Assembly (NCBI GenBank): GCA_041651175.1
Contig: JBAZJT010000032.1
Coordinates: 1 to 14,591, forward strand
Source of the DNA: Elusimicrobiales bacterium
GTDB lineage: Bacteria > Elusimicrobiota > Elusimicrobia > Elusimicrobiales > Elusimicrobiaceae
DNA: 14,591 bases
Direction: 5' to 3'
In this document: positions 1 through 5,162 of the stretch, piece by piece
Layout of the letters: each line of letters starts with the position of its first letter
Position numbering within the stretch: the stretch's first letter is position 1
Program-made: the position numbers and the translations under genes
Notes under the pieces: model-generated
Seen by the model: the letters and a program-made list of their open reading frames with translations, nothing else
Told to the model about the DNA's origin: nothing
Databases searched by the model: none

Positions 1-16
1 GTTTGACGCTCATCAT
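1..16 (-). CDS. Start of a gene overlapping the abiEi 3' end, probably the AbiEii toxin (partial)
   Basis: On the minus strand a very strong Shine-Dalgarno tract (AGGAGGGAGGGG) is followed directly by two in-frame ATG codons at 16 and 13, reading M-M-S-V-K before the window ends. The frame differs from that of the antitoxin gene, which is still open here, so the two genes overlap by at least 13 bases. In AbiE type IV toxin-antitoxin operons the antitoxin gene abiEi comes first and abiEii, a nucleotidyltransferase-fold toxin, follows closely or overlaps. The identity of this start as AbiEii is inferred from position only. Just five codons are visible, so the protein itself cannot be recognised. 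Confidence 0.35.
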
Positions 17-689
17 CCCCTCCCTCCTGTCCGAAATTAGCATTTTCCCAGACAGGGTAACTTTTGGGTTCGGGAGGGTCAAAATTCACTGCAACTTCCG
101 GGTCAAATTTGCCTGCAACTTTACACTTTGGGAATTTGATTGTATCTGCATCATGCGGGGTAATAAGACCTTGCTGTACCGCTTGCTTCAGTCCTATTTT
201 TACATCATGCGGATGCATATTACCCTCCGCCAGCATATCTTTTATCGTGCGCAGCGGGGTAGTAACCCAATAGCCTTGAAATTTGCTGATGTCGGATTGG
301 GGAAGCTTTGCTCGGTGAAGCACAAGAATCGGAGGAAGTTTATTATGCTTTCTGAACGAAGGCGGAACGGTCATGTATATCTTGGCCGGGTTTACATCCG
401 TAAGGTCATATAGCGAAAGCGCGGTTTCGTGGGAGTAGACGCCCTGAATGATGCCCTTTCTGTCTGCAGACCACAGCGACCACATAACAAGGTCAGGACG
501 GTCTGCCAGCGGGAATTTGGCAAGCCGGTATATCCCGCGTTTGGCCCGAATCCATTCGCCTGTCTTGGCATAGAAATAAGAGGCATTCCGGCTATAACCA
601 GCTAGGAGCGCCTGTTTTTGCGTGAAGTAGCCCTGCTGCTGTTCAGCAGTATTGAATAGTTTCTCTGCCGCCTCTCTATCTTTTGGCAT
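1..689 (-). CDS. abiEi: AbiEi-family type IV antitoxin / transcriptional regulator (3' end outside window)
   Basis: The minus strand is open without a stop from ATG at 689 to the window edge (229 codons). The protein begins MPKDREAAEKLF. Residues about 14-57 form the winged helix typical of AbiEi antitoxins: a Q-rich start, a 'GYFTQKQALLAGYSR' helix-turn-helix, then 'GEWIRAKRGIYRLAKFP'. Residues about 64-115 carry the next conserved block (RPDLVMWSLWSADR, YSHETALSLYDLTDVNP, YMTVPPSFRKH). AbiEi proteins neutralise the AbiEii nucleotidyltransferase without a stable complex and repress their own promoter. The start has a GAGG about 9 bases upstream, and an inverted repeat lies just before it. 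Family assignment is from motif recognition and the toxin lies outside the window. The base composition is less GC-rich than the genes beyond 5,160, which fits an accessory gene. Confidence 0.8.
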   Translation of the reverse strand, partial: MPKDREAAEKLFNTAEQQQGYFTQKQALLAGYSRNASYFYAKTGEWIRAKRGIYRLAKFPLADRPDLVMWSLWSADRKGIIQGVYSHETALSLYDLTDVNPAKIYMTVPPSFRKHNKLPPILVLHRAKLPQSDISKFQGYWVTTPLRTIKDMLAEGNMHPHDVKIGLKQAVQQGLITPHDADTIKFPKCKVAGKFDPEVAVNFDPPEPKSYPVWENANFGQEGGDDERQ

Positions 690-690
690 A

Positions 691-744
691 CACAATATCC
701 TCAATCATTGTGTATATTGTGCATTATTGAGACAGGGCTGGCAA
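691..744 (-). promoter_or_regulatory. Candidate abiE promoter with inverted-repeat operator
   Basis: CACAATAT at 691-698 is the exact reverse complement of ATATTGTG at 714-721. A second ATTGTG lies at 707-712 and a small CAAT-C-ATTG palindrome at 702-710. Read on the minus strand, TTGCCA (744-739) can serve as -35 with a 17-base spacer to CACAAT (721-716) as a weak -10, so the right arm of the repeat overlaps the -10. A further 7-bp inverted repeat (GGCAACA 740-746, TGTTGCC 759-765) covers the -35. AbiEi proteins are known to autorepress through inverted repeats at their promoter; binding here is inferred. Confidence 0.45.
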
Positions 745-872
745 CAGGTTTGGGCTATTGTTGCCGTCTATACACTTATATCAACAGAACTTTCAGGCAG
801 GCAAATCGCACCTTTATTGAATTATTTAGTTGGCAGTTTTGTGGAAAGTACTTCTGATGGGAGTGGAACAGA

Positions 873-923
873 GGTTCTATCTATTGTCCTGCCCGGGCAC
901 CGGGCATCCGCATAGACAGAACT
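873..923 (+). repeat. Palindromic unit A1
   Basis: The outer arms GGTTCTATCTAT (873-884) and ATAGACAGAACT (912-923) pair at 10 of 12 positions. A perfect inner stem, GCCCGG (891-896) with CCGGGC (900-905), closes on the loop GCA. The shape is a hairpin inside a hairpin. Confidence 0.75.
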
Positions 924-1005
924 TAAAGCCAAAATAAAGTTGCGTATTTTTGAGTTCTACCGATGACAAGTTTCACTAATTTGTCAATTCCACGGATTGA
1001 TGGAC

Positions 1006-1058
1006 GGTTCTGTCTATCGTCCTGACCGGGCTACCATTCATGTTCCATAGCTAGAACC
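1006..1058 (+). repeat. Palindromic unit A2 (inner stem lost)
   Basis: The outer arms GGTTCTGTCTAT (1006-1017) and ATAGCTAGAACC (1047-1058) are retained. The GC-rich inner stem seen in the other full units is degraded here (CTGACCGGGCTACC followed by unrelated bases). Confidence 0.65.
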
Positions 1059-1102
1059 GGAATGCGACGGAGAAGGTTCTATCTATCGTACTGTTCGGGG
1101 AG

Positions 1103-1270
1103 CACTTTACAAAAGTACTACAAAAGTTAAGCAAAAAACCTACAATTATATTTTTCTCGTCGGAGAAATCGCTTGCGGAAATTAGCCATTTTCGCGCGCG
1201 CGGGTTGTCAAAATGCTTGCAAAAATGATGCAAAGGGCAAGCTGCTCGCCAAAGTTTGCGATTCTTGCGG
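1103..1270. other. Intergenic stretch downstream of fic; no gene recognised
   Basis: These bases lie between module A and the stop codon of fic. They contain a 9-bp tandem repeat, TACAAAAGT at 1108-1116 and 1119-1127, centred on the palindrome AGTACT. There is also a short GC alternation (CGCGCGCGCGGG) near 1194-1205. A 60-codon open frame on the minus strand (1051-1233) shows no recognisable features and runs into the repeat. I see no clear terminator for fic. Confidence 0.4.
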
Positions 1271-2332
1271 CTATATTTTCCGGTAGCGGGTGCTTCTGCC
1301 CAATCCTATGCGCTCAATCCTTTTGAGCCGCAACAGCTTATCCAACGCCTGATTGACCGTGGGTCTGGCGACCTTCGTAGCTTTTGCCATCTCGCCCGGC
1401 GAGGCATCCCTGACGGTTTGCAGGTACTGCCAAATCGCCAGCTGCTTGCCAGATAAAATCTTCTCGATATTCTCCTGCGACAAAAGCTCAACAGCCATAA
1501 TTGACTGTTTCAGGAATGCCGTCAAAAAGAAATCCAGCCACGGGGAGATGTCCTCGCGCTTGGTCTTTATCGTCTTCTGGCTTTTACGCAGGGCAAGATA
1601 ATAGTCGGCCTTGTTGTCCTCAACCAGCTTCTCATGGGATGTATACGGCATATACAGATATCCCTCTTTGAGCAGAAGCAGATTTGTCAGAATACGGGAC
1701 AGTCTACCATTGCCGTCCTCAAACGGGTGGATATTCAGAAACTCCACGATAAAATTGCCGATAATCAGCAACGGCGGATATTTGCGCTCTTCCAGCGCGG
1801 CTTTAGTCCACTCGGTCAGTTCCAGCATCTCTTTCGGCGTAAGATAGGCTGGCGTAGTCTCAAATAGCGTGGCTATCGGCTTGCCATCGGCATCCACCAT
1901 TTTGACGGTGTTCTCTTTTTTCTTGTATTCGCCACGGTGAAGCTCGTCTTTGCCGGTATATTTCAAAAGCTCCTTGTGGAAATGCTTTATCACGTTCTCA
2001 CCGAAGCCTATATGCCGCCAAGAGTCAAAAACATTCTCCAGAAGCTCGTAATAGCCTTTTACTTCCTGCTTATCGCGGTCCATGAATTTCTGCATGGAAA
2101 GGCCGCGAACCAGCTTTTCAACATCCTCATCGGATAGCTTCGCGCCCTCAATGCGGGTGGACGCGCCGGTGGATGTTACCAGAACCGACCTCTTCAGCCT
2201 GCCCAGCACTTGCGGGTTAAGCTGCGCTCCGGCTATCCAACGGCCCTTCAGCTCGTCTATCTGGGAGAGCTTGCTCCAGACGGCTGCAGGGATATTTTCC
2301 AGTCTCTGTTCAAAACGTTTGTTTTGGGTCAT
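1271..2332 (-). CDS. fic: Fic family protein (class II, N-terminal inhibitory motif, C-terminal winged helix)
   Basis: This 353-residue protein contains the full Fic active-site motif HPFEDGNGRLSR at residues 202-213, so the catalytic His202 and the phosphate-binding loop are intact. Fic enzymes usually transfer AMP from ATP to a Thr, Ser or Tyr of a target protein. An inhibitory-helix motif (S/T)xxxE(G/N) is present as S58-TRI-E62-G63 upstream of the Fic core, which makes it class II, self-inhibited in cis. A 'flap' region with the ENTVKM element lies at about 140-145. Residues about 295-353 form a winged-helix domain (ASPGEMAKATKVARPTVNQALDKL), common in stand-alone chromosomal Fic proteins. 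The ATG start has AGGA six bases upstream and a good promoter. The gene stands alone and in reverse orientation between two direct repeat modules. Target and physiological role are unknown. Confidence 0.93.
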   Translation of the reverse strand: MTQNKRFEQRLENIPAAVWSKLSQIDELKGRWIAGAQLNPQVLGRLKRSVLVTSTGASTRIEGAKLSDEDVEKLVRGLSMQKFMDRDKQEVKGYYELLENVFDSWRHIGFGENVIKHFHKELLKYTGKDELHRGEYKKKENTVKMVDADGKPIATLFETTPAYLTPKEMLELTEWTKAALEERKYPPLLIIGNFIVEFLNIHPFEDGNGRLSRILTNLLLLKEGYLYMPYTSHEKLVEDNKADYYLALRKSQKTIKTKREDISPWLDFFLTAFLKQSIMAVELLSQENIEKILSGKQLAIWQYLQTVRDASPGEMAKATKVARPTVNQALDKLLRLKRIERIGLGRSTRYRKI

Positions 2333-2352
2333 AGTTAATCCTATATTTCAGC

Positions 2353-2381
2353 TATATAAGATTATATAAGATTGCGGGCAA
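2353..2381 (-). promoter_or_regulatory. Predicted fic promoter
   Basis: On the minus strand TTGCCC (2381-2376) is followed after exactly 17 bases by TATATA (2358-2353), and the fic start lies 20 bases further on. A TATATAAGAT tandem (2353-2362 and 2363-2372) gives a second overlapping TATAAT-like box. The reading is by consensus only. Confidence 0.55.
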
Positions 2382-2382
2382 G

Positions 2383-2504
2383 TCGGCATGCCGAAACTGA
2401 GGGACAAACTTTATCGGCAAAATATCGGCAATACTTAGATGCGTTATCGGCAATGCCACCAGCGGTTACTGTGACATGCTATGACACGCTACTGTGACAT
2501 GGCA
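2383..2504. repeat. Cluster of short direct repeats upstream of fic (operator- or iteron-like)
   Basis: TCGGCA occurs four times (2383, 2414, 2425, 2447). Three of these are TATCGGCAA (2412-2420, 2423-2431, 2445-2453) starting 11 and 22 bases apart, close to whole helical turns. The first lies within the perfect 12-bp palindrome TCGGCATGCCGA (2383-2394). Next comes a second family: TACTGTGACATG at 2467-2478 and 2490-2501, with a variant TGACACGCTA at 2482-2491. The block sits immediately upstream of the fic -35 element, so binding sites for a regulator are the simplest reading. No regulator gene is visible nearby. Confidence 0.55.
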
Positions 2505-2571
2505 TCGCAAAGGCGGCGGCTTTTAGGATTGGGACATGGATATAGGACATTATGCGCCATTTCCAATGAAA

Positions 2572-2622
2572 GGTTCTATCTATTGTCCTGCCCGGGCACC
2601 GGGCATCCGCATAGGTAGAACG
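2572..2622 (+). repeat. Palindromic unit B1
   Basis: The left arm GGTTCTATCTAT (2572-2583) faces ATAGGTAGAAC (2611-2621), with one wobble position. The inner stem GCCCGG (2590-2595) with CCGGGC (2599-2604) and loop GCA is identical to that of A1. Confidence 0.75.
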
Positions 2623-2704
2623 TAAAGCCGAAATAAAGTCGCGTATTTTTGAGTTTTACCGACGCTAAATTCTACAGACTTGCCGCTTGGACTACTGCCC
2701 GGAT

Positions 2705-2757
2705 GGTTCTGTCTATCGTCCTGCCCGGGGGTACCGGGTATTCGCATAGATAGAACC
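2705..2757 (+). repeat. Palindromic unit B2
   Basis: This is the best-formed unit: GGTTCTGTCTAT (2705-2716) and ATAGATAGAACC (2746-2757) pair at 11 of 12 positions. An inner stem joins CCCGG (2724-2728) to CCGGG (2734-2738). Confidence 0.8.
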
Positions 2758-2817
2758 TCAAGCCCACATGAACCCGACGGAGAAGGTTCTATCTATCGTA
2801 CTGCTCGGGGAGGCAAT

Positions 2818-3087
2818 ATGACCGGCAAAACGTTGAAATCGCGCTACTTGAGCCTCAAGCAGGACGGCTCAGAGATGTACGTGGAAGACGTCGCGCTGAC
2901 CGGAACGACCGAGGATTACATCCCCATTGCGCTTGAGAAGCTGGAGATAGTCCGCAAAACCCTGCCGAAAGCGAAATGGAGCATCACGATAGAGGTGCAA
3001 TTCACCGACGGTAGCTATCGGAGCAACAAACGCTATTACACCGTCCGCGACGCAGAGACCGGCAAAATCACAAACGCGGAGTTTTAA
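2818..3087 (+). CDS. Small protein of unknown function
   Basis: The 89-residue product begins MTGKTLKSRYLSLKQ. It is hydrophilic, with no signal peptide or membrane segment. It looks like a compact alpha/beta domain: a helix at about 34-50 (YIPIALEKLEIVRKTLPKA), then two strands (WSITIEVQFTDGSY, RYYTVRDAETGKI). The frame is open further upstream, but the ATG at 2818 is preferred because GGAGG lies 4 bases before it and the upstream codons lie within the repeat module. Only 10 bases separate it from the next gene, so the two are probably co-transcribed. I do not recognise a family. The setting suggests an accessory, mobile-element or phage-derived gene. Confidence 0.6.
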   Translation: MTGKTLKSRYLSLKQDGSEMYVEDVALTGTTEDYIPIALEKLEIVRKTLPKAKWSITIEVQFTDGSYRSNKRYYTVRDAETGKITNAEF

Positions 3088-3097
3088 CGGAGACGCT

Positions 3098-3484
3098 ATG
3101 AAAATCCGATTATCCGTAGACGTGGAAATCAGAATGGGACAAGGCCCCGAAACCGGCATAAGCCTCGTCGGCTACATGCCCGACGGCACGACATACGCCG
3201 AGCTGGTCCGCGTATTCGGCAAACCCCGCCCGTTCGCATTCCCAAGCGGCAAAAGCAAGATTGAATGGGTCGGCAAAATCAACGGGCTGGAATTTAGCAT
3301 CTACGACTACAAATCCGCCGTCATACCCGAAAAGAATACCGACTGGCACATCGGCGGCAAAAGCGAACTGACGGCAAAGCTGCTGTCCGCATATTTCAGG
3401 GCGCAATTTCACTGCGAAGGAATGTGTACACCGGCAAGGCGACGCATACCAAAAACCATTCTTGAGGCAAACGGAAACCGTTAA
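3098..3484 (+). CDS. Small phage-like protein of unknown function
   Basis: The 128-residue product begins MKIRLSVDVEIRMG, with GGAG 6 bases before the ATG. The block TTYAELVRVFGKP followed by SKIEWVGKINGLEFSIYDYKS (residues about 31-70) and TDWHIGGKSELTAKLLSAYF (about 81-100) resembles small uncharacterised proteins found in phages and mobile elements. They share the pattern 'TY.ELV..FG.P ... WV..I.G..FTIYDYK'. The C-terminal 25 residues (CEGMCTPARRRIPKTILEANGNR) look less structured and may be a divergent tail. There are no membrane segments. Function is unknown; I recognise the pattern from memory, not from a search. It probably forms a two-gene unit with the small gene just upstream. Confidence 0.65.
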   Translation: MKIRLSVDVEIRMGQGPETGISLVGYMPDGTTYAELVRVFGKPRPFAFPSGKSKIEWVGKINGLEFSIYDYKSAVIPEKNTDWHIGGKSELTAKLLSAYFRAQFHCEGMCTPARRRIPKTILEANGNR

Positions 3485-3504
3485 AAAGCGACAGAGCGTT
3501 TTTT
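3483..3504 (+). terminator. Possible A/T-rich hairpin terminator
   Basis: Overlapping the TAA stop, AAAAAGCG (3483-3490) can pair with CGTTTTTT-side bases (3497-3504) around the loop ACAGAG, with one G-T pair. A smaller stem, AACGG-AAA-CCGTT, lies just before (3470-3482). The stem is weak and its T-run lies within the pairing. Confidence 0.35.
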
Positions 3505-3568
3505 ATTCTATGGATGAAAATGTAAAATACCACAGGGGCAATGCAATGATGATTTGAGGAGGGAGCAT

Positions 3569-4351
3569 ATGGGTCATTCTTATACATTGAAAAACAGCAA
3601 ATCCGAGGAAGCTCGGCTGAGCGCTCAGGCAAAGACACTTTACGGGGGAGCGGGGATTTTCAATCGGTTGCTGAAAAATGGATATAAAATTCTAGACGTG
3701 GGTTGCGGAACCGGAGTAATAGCGGAACATATAGCCTCAAACTTAGGGGACAGCCAAGTTTTTGGCATTGATATTGACGATGAAAAAATCAAGGGAAACA
3801 CGCTGAAATATGGTCACAAAAATCTCAAGTTTGATGTGGGCGATTGTTACAAAATCCCGTATCCCGATAACTATTTTGATGCGGTTTATTGCCGCTTTTT
3901 GCTGATGCATCTTGATGAGCCGCAAAAAGCGGTAAAAGCGATGGCGCGGGTCGTGAAAAAGGGCGGGATAGTTTTGGCGCACGAGGGTTTGCATGACGCG
4001 ATTTGGATTTCCCCGCCCCGTCCTCGCTTTACAAAATTTATCAAGGCATGGATGCGAAAAATGGCCGCGCTCGGACAAGACTGTTCCGTCGGACTGCGTC
4101 TCAACGCGCTGTTTGAAAAAGCGGGGCTTGACGGCATTAACATTGACATCAAAACGCATGGGGCCATCGGCTCCTGCAATGACTTCAATGCGTATATGGA
4201 AAACTGGAAACAACATTTGCCCAGTTTAAAATCCTCCATGAAAAATATTCTGACTGAAAAAACTGTCGCTGAAATTGAGCGGGAGTTGTCCGATTTTGAT
4301 TCCTCTCACTACTATCTGGAATTAACCGTTCTGGCGAGCGGGCGAAAATGA
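3569..4351 (+). CDS. Class I SAM-dependent methyltransferase
   Basis: The 260-residue product has a Rossmann-type methyltransferase fold. Motif I, ILDVGCGTGVIAEHIA, is at residues 41-56. The acidic residues of strand 2 are in VFGIDID (64-70). Motif II/III is DVGDCYKIPYPDNYFDAVYCRFLLMHL (89-115), and a post-motif helix is followed by KKGGIVLAHE (130-139). Such enzymes move a methyl group from SAM to small molecules or proteins; nothing in the sequence fixes the substrate. The ATG at 3569 is chosen because GGAGGGAG lies just before it and the N terminus MGHSYTLKNSKSEEARL is typical of the group. A TTG five codons upstream is less likely because it lies within the Shine-Dalgarno tract. Its last codon overlaps the start of the next gene (ATGA), implying translational coupling with the solute-binding protein gene that is now truncated. 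Confidence 0.88.
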   Translation: MGHSYTLKNSKSEEARLSAQAKTLYGGAGIFNRLLKNGYKILDVGCGTGVIAEHIASNLGDSQVFGIDIDDEKIKGNTLKYGHKNLKFDVGDCYKIPYPDNYFDAVYCRFLLMHLDEPQKAVKAMARVVKKGGIVLAHEGLHDAIWISPPRPRFTKFIKAWMRKMAALGQDCSVGLRLNALFEKAGLDGINIDIKTHGAIGSCNDFNAYMENWKQHLPSLKSSMKNILTEKTVAEIERELSDFDSSHYYLELTVLASGRK

Positions 4352-4608
4352 GTAGAAAGATATTTATCTTTTTGGGATTATTTTTTCTCGGACCGAATGT
4401 ATACGCGGGAGAAAAAATAGTTCGCGCTTTCATAGCCATAAAACCGTCGCAGTCATTTCATCCCAATGACAATGTTGACGGTATAAGCTCGGATCATCTA
4501 AACCAGATATACGACACGCTGTTTTGGATTGATTATGATGGCAGTTTGCAGCCCAATCTGGCGACAAAATGGACACATACCAATTGGAAACAGATGCAGG
4601 AAAAGTGA
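4348..4608 (+). pseudogene. ABC-transporter solute-binding protein, N-terminal fragment cut by IS remnant
   Basis: The reading frame gives 86 residues. A signal peptide, MSRKIFIFLGLFFLGPNVYA, is followed by a mature part whose block SSDHLNQIYDTLFWIDYDGSLQPNLATKW matches the start of family 5 extracellular solute-binding proteins (oligopeptide/dipeptide type). In that family this block ends with a statement of the 'LA..W' type, followed by 'tftLRkgvkFhDG'. Such proteins are usually about 500-550 residues long. Here homology stops near 'HTNWKQ' (about 4590), and sequence attached to an IS3 transposase remnant follows, with no continuation of the gene beyond the IS. It overlaps the methyltransferase stop by four bases. 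The product is most likely non-functional. Confidence 0.7.
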
Positions 4609-4612
4609 TAGA

Positions 4613-5080
4613 TTAAATAGGGGGACCGTAGGTGCGTTTTTTCTGGCCTGCGTAATATGATGCTTCTGCCGCATTCGGCGGCCTGTAGCCAAGCGCCGAA
4701 TGCAGGTAACTGCCGTTGTATCCTTCTATCCAGCTTTCCGGTTCCTTCGCCAGCTCTTGCGGACTCTGCCATTCTTTCAGCCAGATAAGCTCTTCTTTCA
4801 GTGTCCTGAACATCCGTTCCGTGTCCGCGTTACCTTTCGGGTTGTTATAGCCCGTGAACGCCTGCTTCACGCCCATTGCCGCGCACGCTTCCATAAATCC
4901 CGCCGAGGTCGGCTGGCTCCCGTTATCGCTCATCAGGTTTACGCCGTGTCCCCGTATGCCGTCAGGGAACTGCTGGTTTGCAGCCATGTTCAGCGCCATC
5001 AGCCAGTGCTTTGCGCGGCTTATCCAGCAAAGCTTCACGCACCAGTCTATGTGGATAATATAGAGAAATTGCACAGCATG
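4613..5080 (-). pseudogene. IS3-family transposase (OrfB), 5'-truncated remnant
   Basis: The minus-strand frame ending at TAA (4613-4615) encodes the catalytic half of an IS3-type DDE transposase: HIDW (first Asp at 5045-5047), LMSDNGSQPTS (second Asp at 4925-4927), and NPKGNADTERMFRTLKEEL (Glu at 4817-4819). The second Asp and the Glu are separated by exactly 35 residues, the family's DD(35)E. The end SYLHSALGYRPPNAAE is the usual C-terminal block. The N-terminal half, with the HTH_21 region and the beginning of the integrase core, is missing. The spacing between HIDW and RAKHW is shorter than usual, suggesting a small internal deletion. The frame stays open up to 5320, but codons above about 5080 do not look like transposase and enter the next gene. 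No upstream OrfA is present, so the remnant cannot move by itself. Confidence 0.85.
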
Positions 5081-5117
5081 GCGTTTCTGCTTTCCTTCGA
5101 CATAGGTCCTCGGGCAC

Positions 5118-5146
5118 TTGCAAAAAAATCCGCCTCGTGCTATATA
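5118..5146 (+). promoter_or_regulatory. Predicted promoter of the inactive clostripain gene
   Basis: TTGCAA (5118-5123), a 17-base spacer, and TATATA (5141-5146) preceded by TGC (extended -10). The expected transcription start, about 5153, would give a leader of only about 10 bases holding the GAGG ribosome binding site. It lies at the junction with the IS remnant. Confidence 0.55.
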
Positions 5147-5162
5147 TGTGTATGAGGATATC

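Larger units (their letters stand above)
872..1102 (+). repeat. Palindrome module, copy A
   Basis: This 231-bp module recurs in direct orientation at 2571-2812. It holds three copies of a unit beginning GGTTCTRTCTATYG. The first two (873-923 and 1006-1058) are full palindromes and the third (1075-1102) is only the left arm. By eye the first 94 bases match the second copy with about 7 differences. The following 40 bases are diverged but equal in length, and the last 35 or so bases match again almost perfectly. The module ends in a GGGGAG that resembles a ribosome binding site, yet no gene start follows in this copy. The family is unknown to me. Confidence 0.85.
2571..2812 (+). repeat. Palindrome module, copy B
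   Basis: This is the direct repeat of the module at 872-1102, 242 bp here. Two full palindromic units (2572-2622 and 2705-2757) and a left half-unit (2785-2812) have the same order as in copy A. The first two units start 133 bases apart in both copies. The GGGGAGG at its end lies 4 bases before the ATG of the next gene, so the module reaches into that gene's translation start. Arms and inner stems are better conserved than the spacers between units. Confidence 0.85.

Noticed and set aside
3..413. 136-residue plus-strand open frame
   Set aside because: It lies antisense to the AbiEi reading frame, which shows clear family motifs, and it has no recognisable domain.
872..1102. CRISPR array
   Set aside because: Only three irregularly spaced units per module (133, then 69 or 80 bases), the units themselves palindromic and about 52 bases long, spacers partly shared between the two modules, and no cas genes.
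1051..1233. 60-residue minus-strand open frame (begins MHHFCKHFDNP)
   Set aside because: It has no clear ribosome binding site, no recognised motif, and its end lies inside the repeat module. It may be a remnant of something, but cannot be supported as a gene.
872..2812. Palindromic units as integron attC sites, with fic as a cassette
   Set aside because: attC sites carry AAC in the left arm and GTT in the right arm. Here the left arm has GGTTCT and the right arm AGAACC, the opposite order, and the arms do not match the R core sequence. No integrase gene is visible.
3470..3482. AACGG-AAA-CCGTT as the main terminator stem
   Set aside because: It is followed by an A-run, not a T-run, on the plus strand, and there is no gene arriving from the minus strand that would use it. 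The next hairpin is the better candidate.
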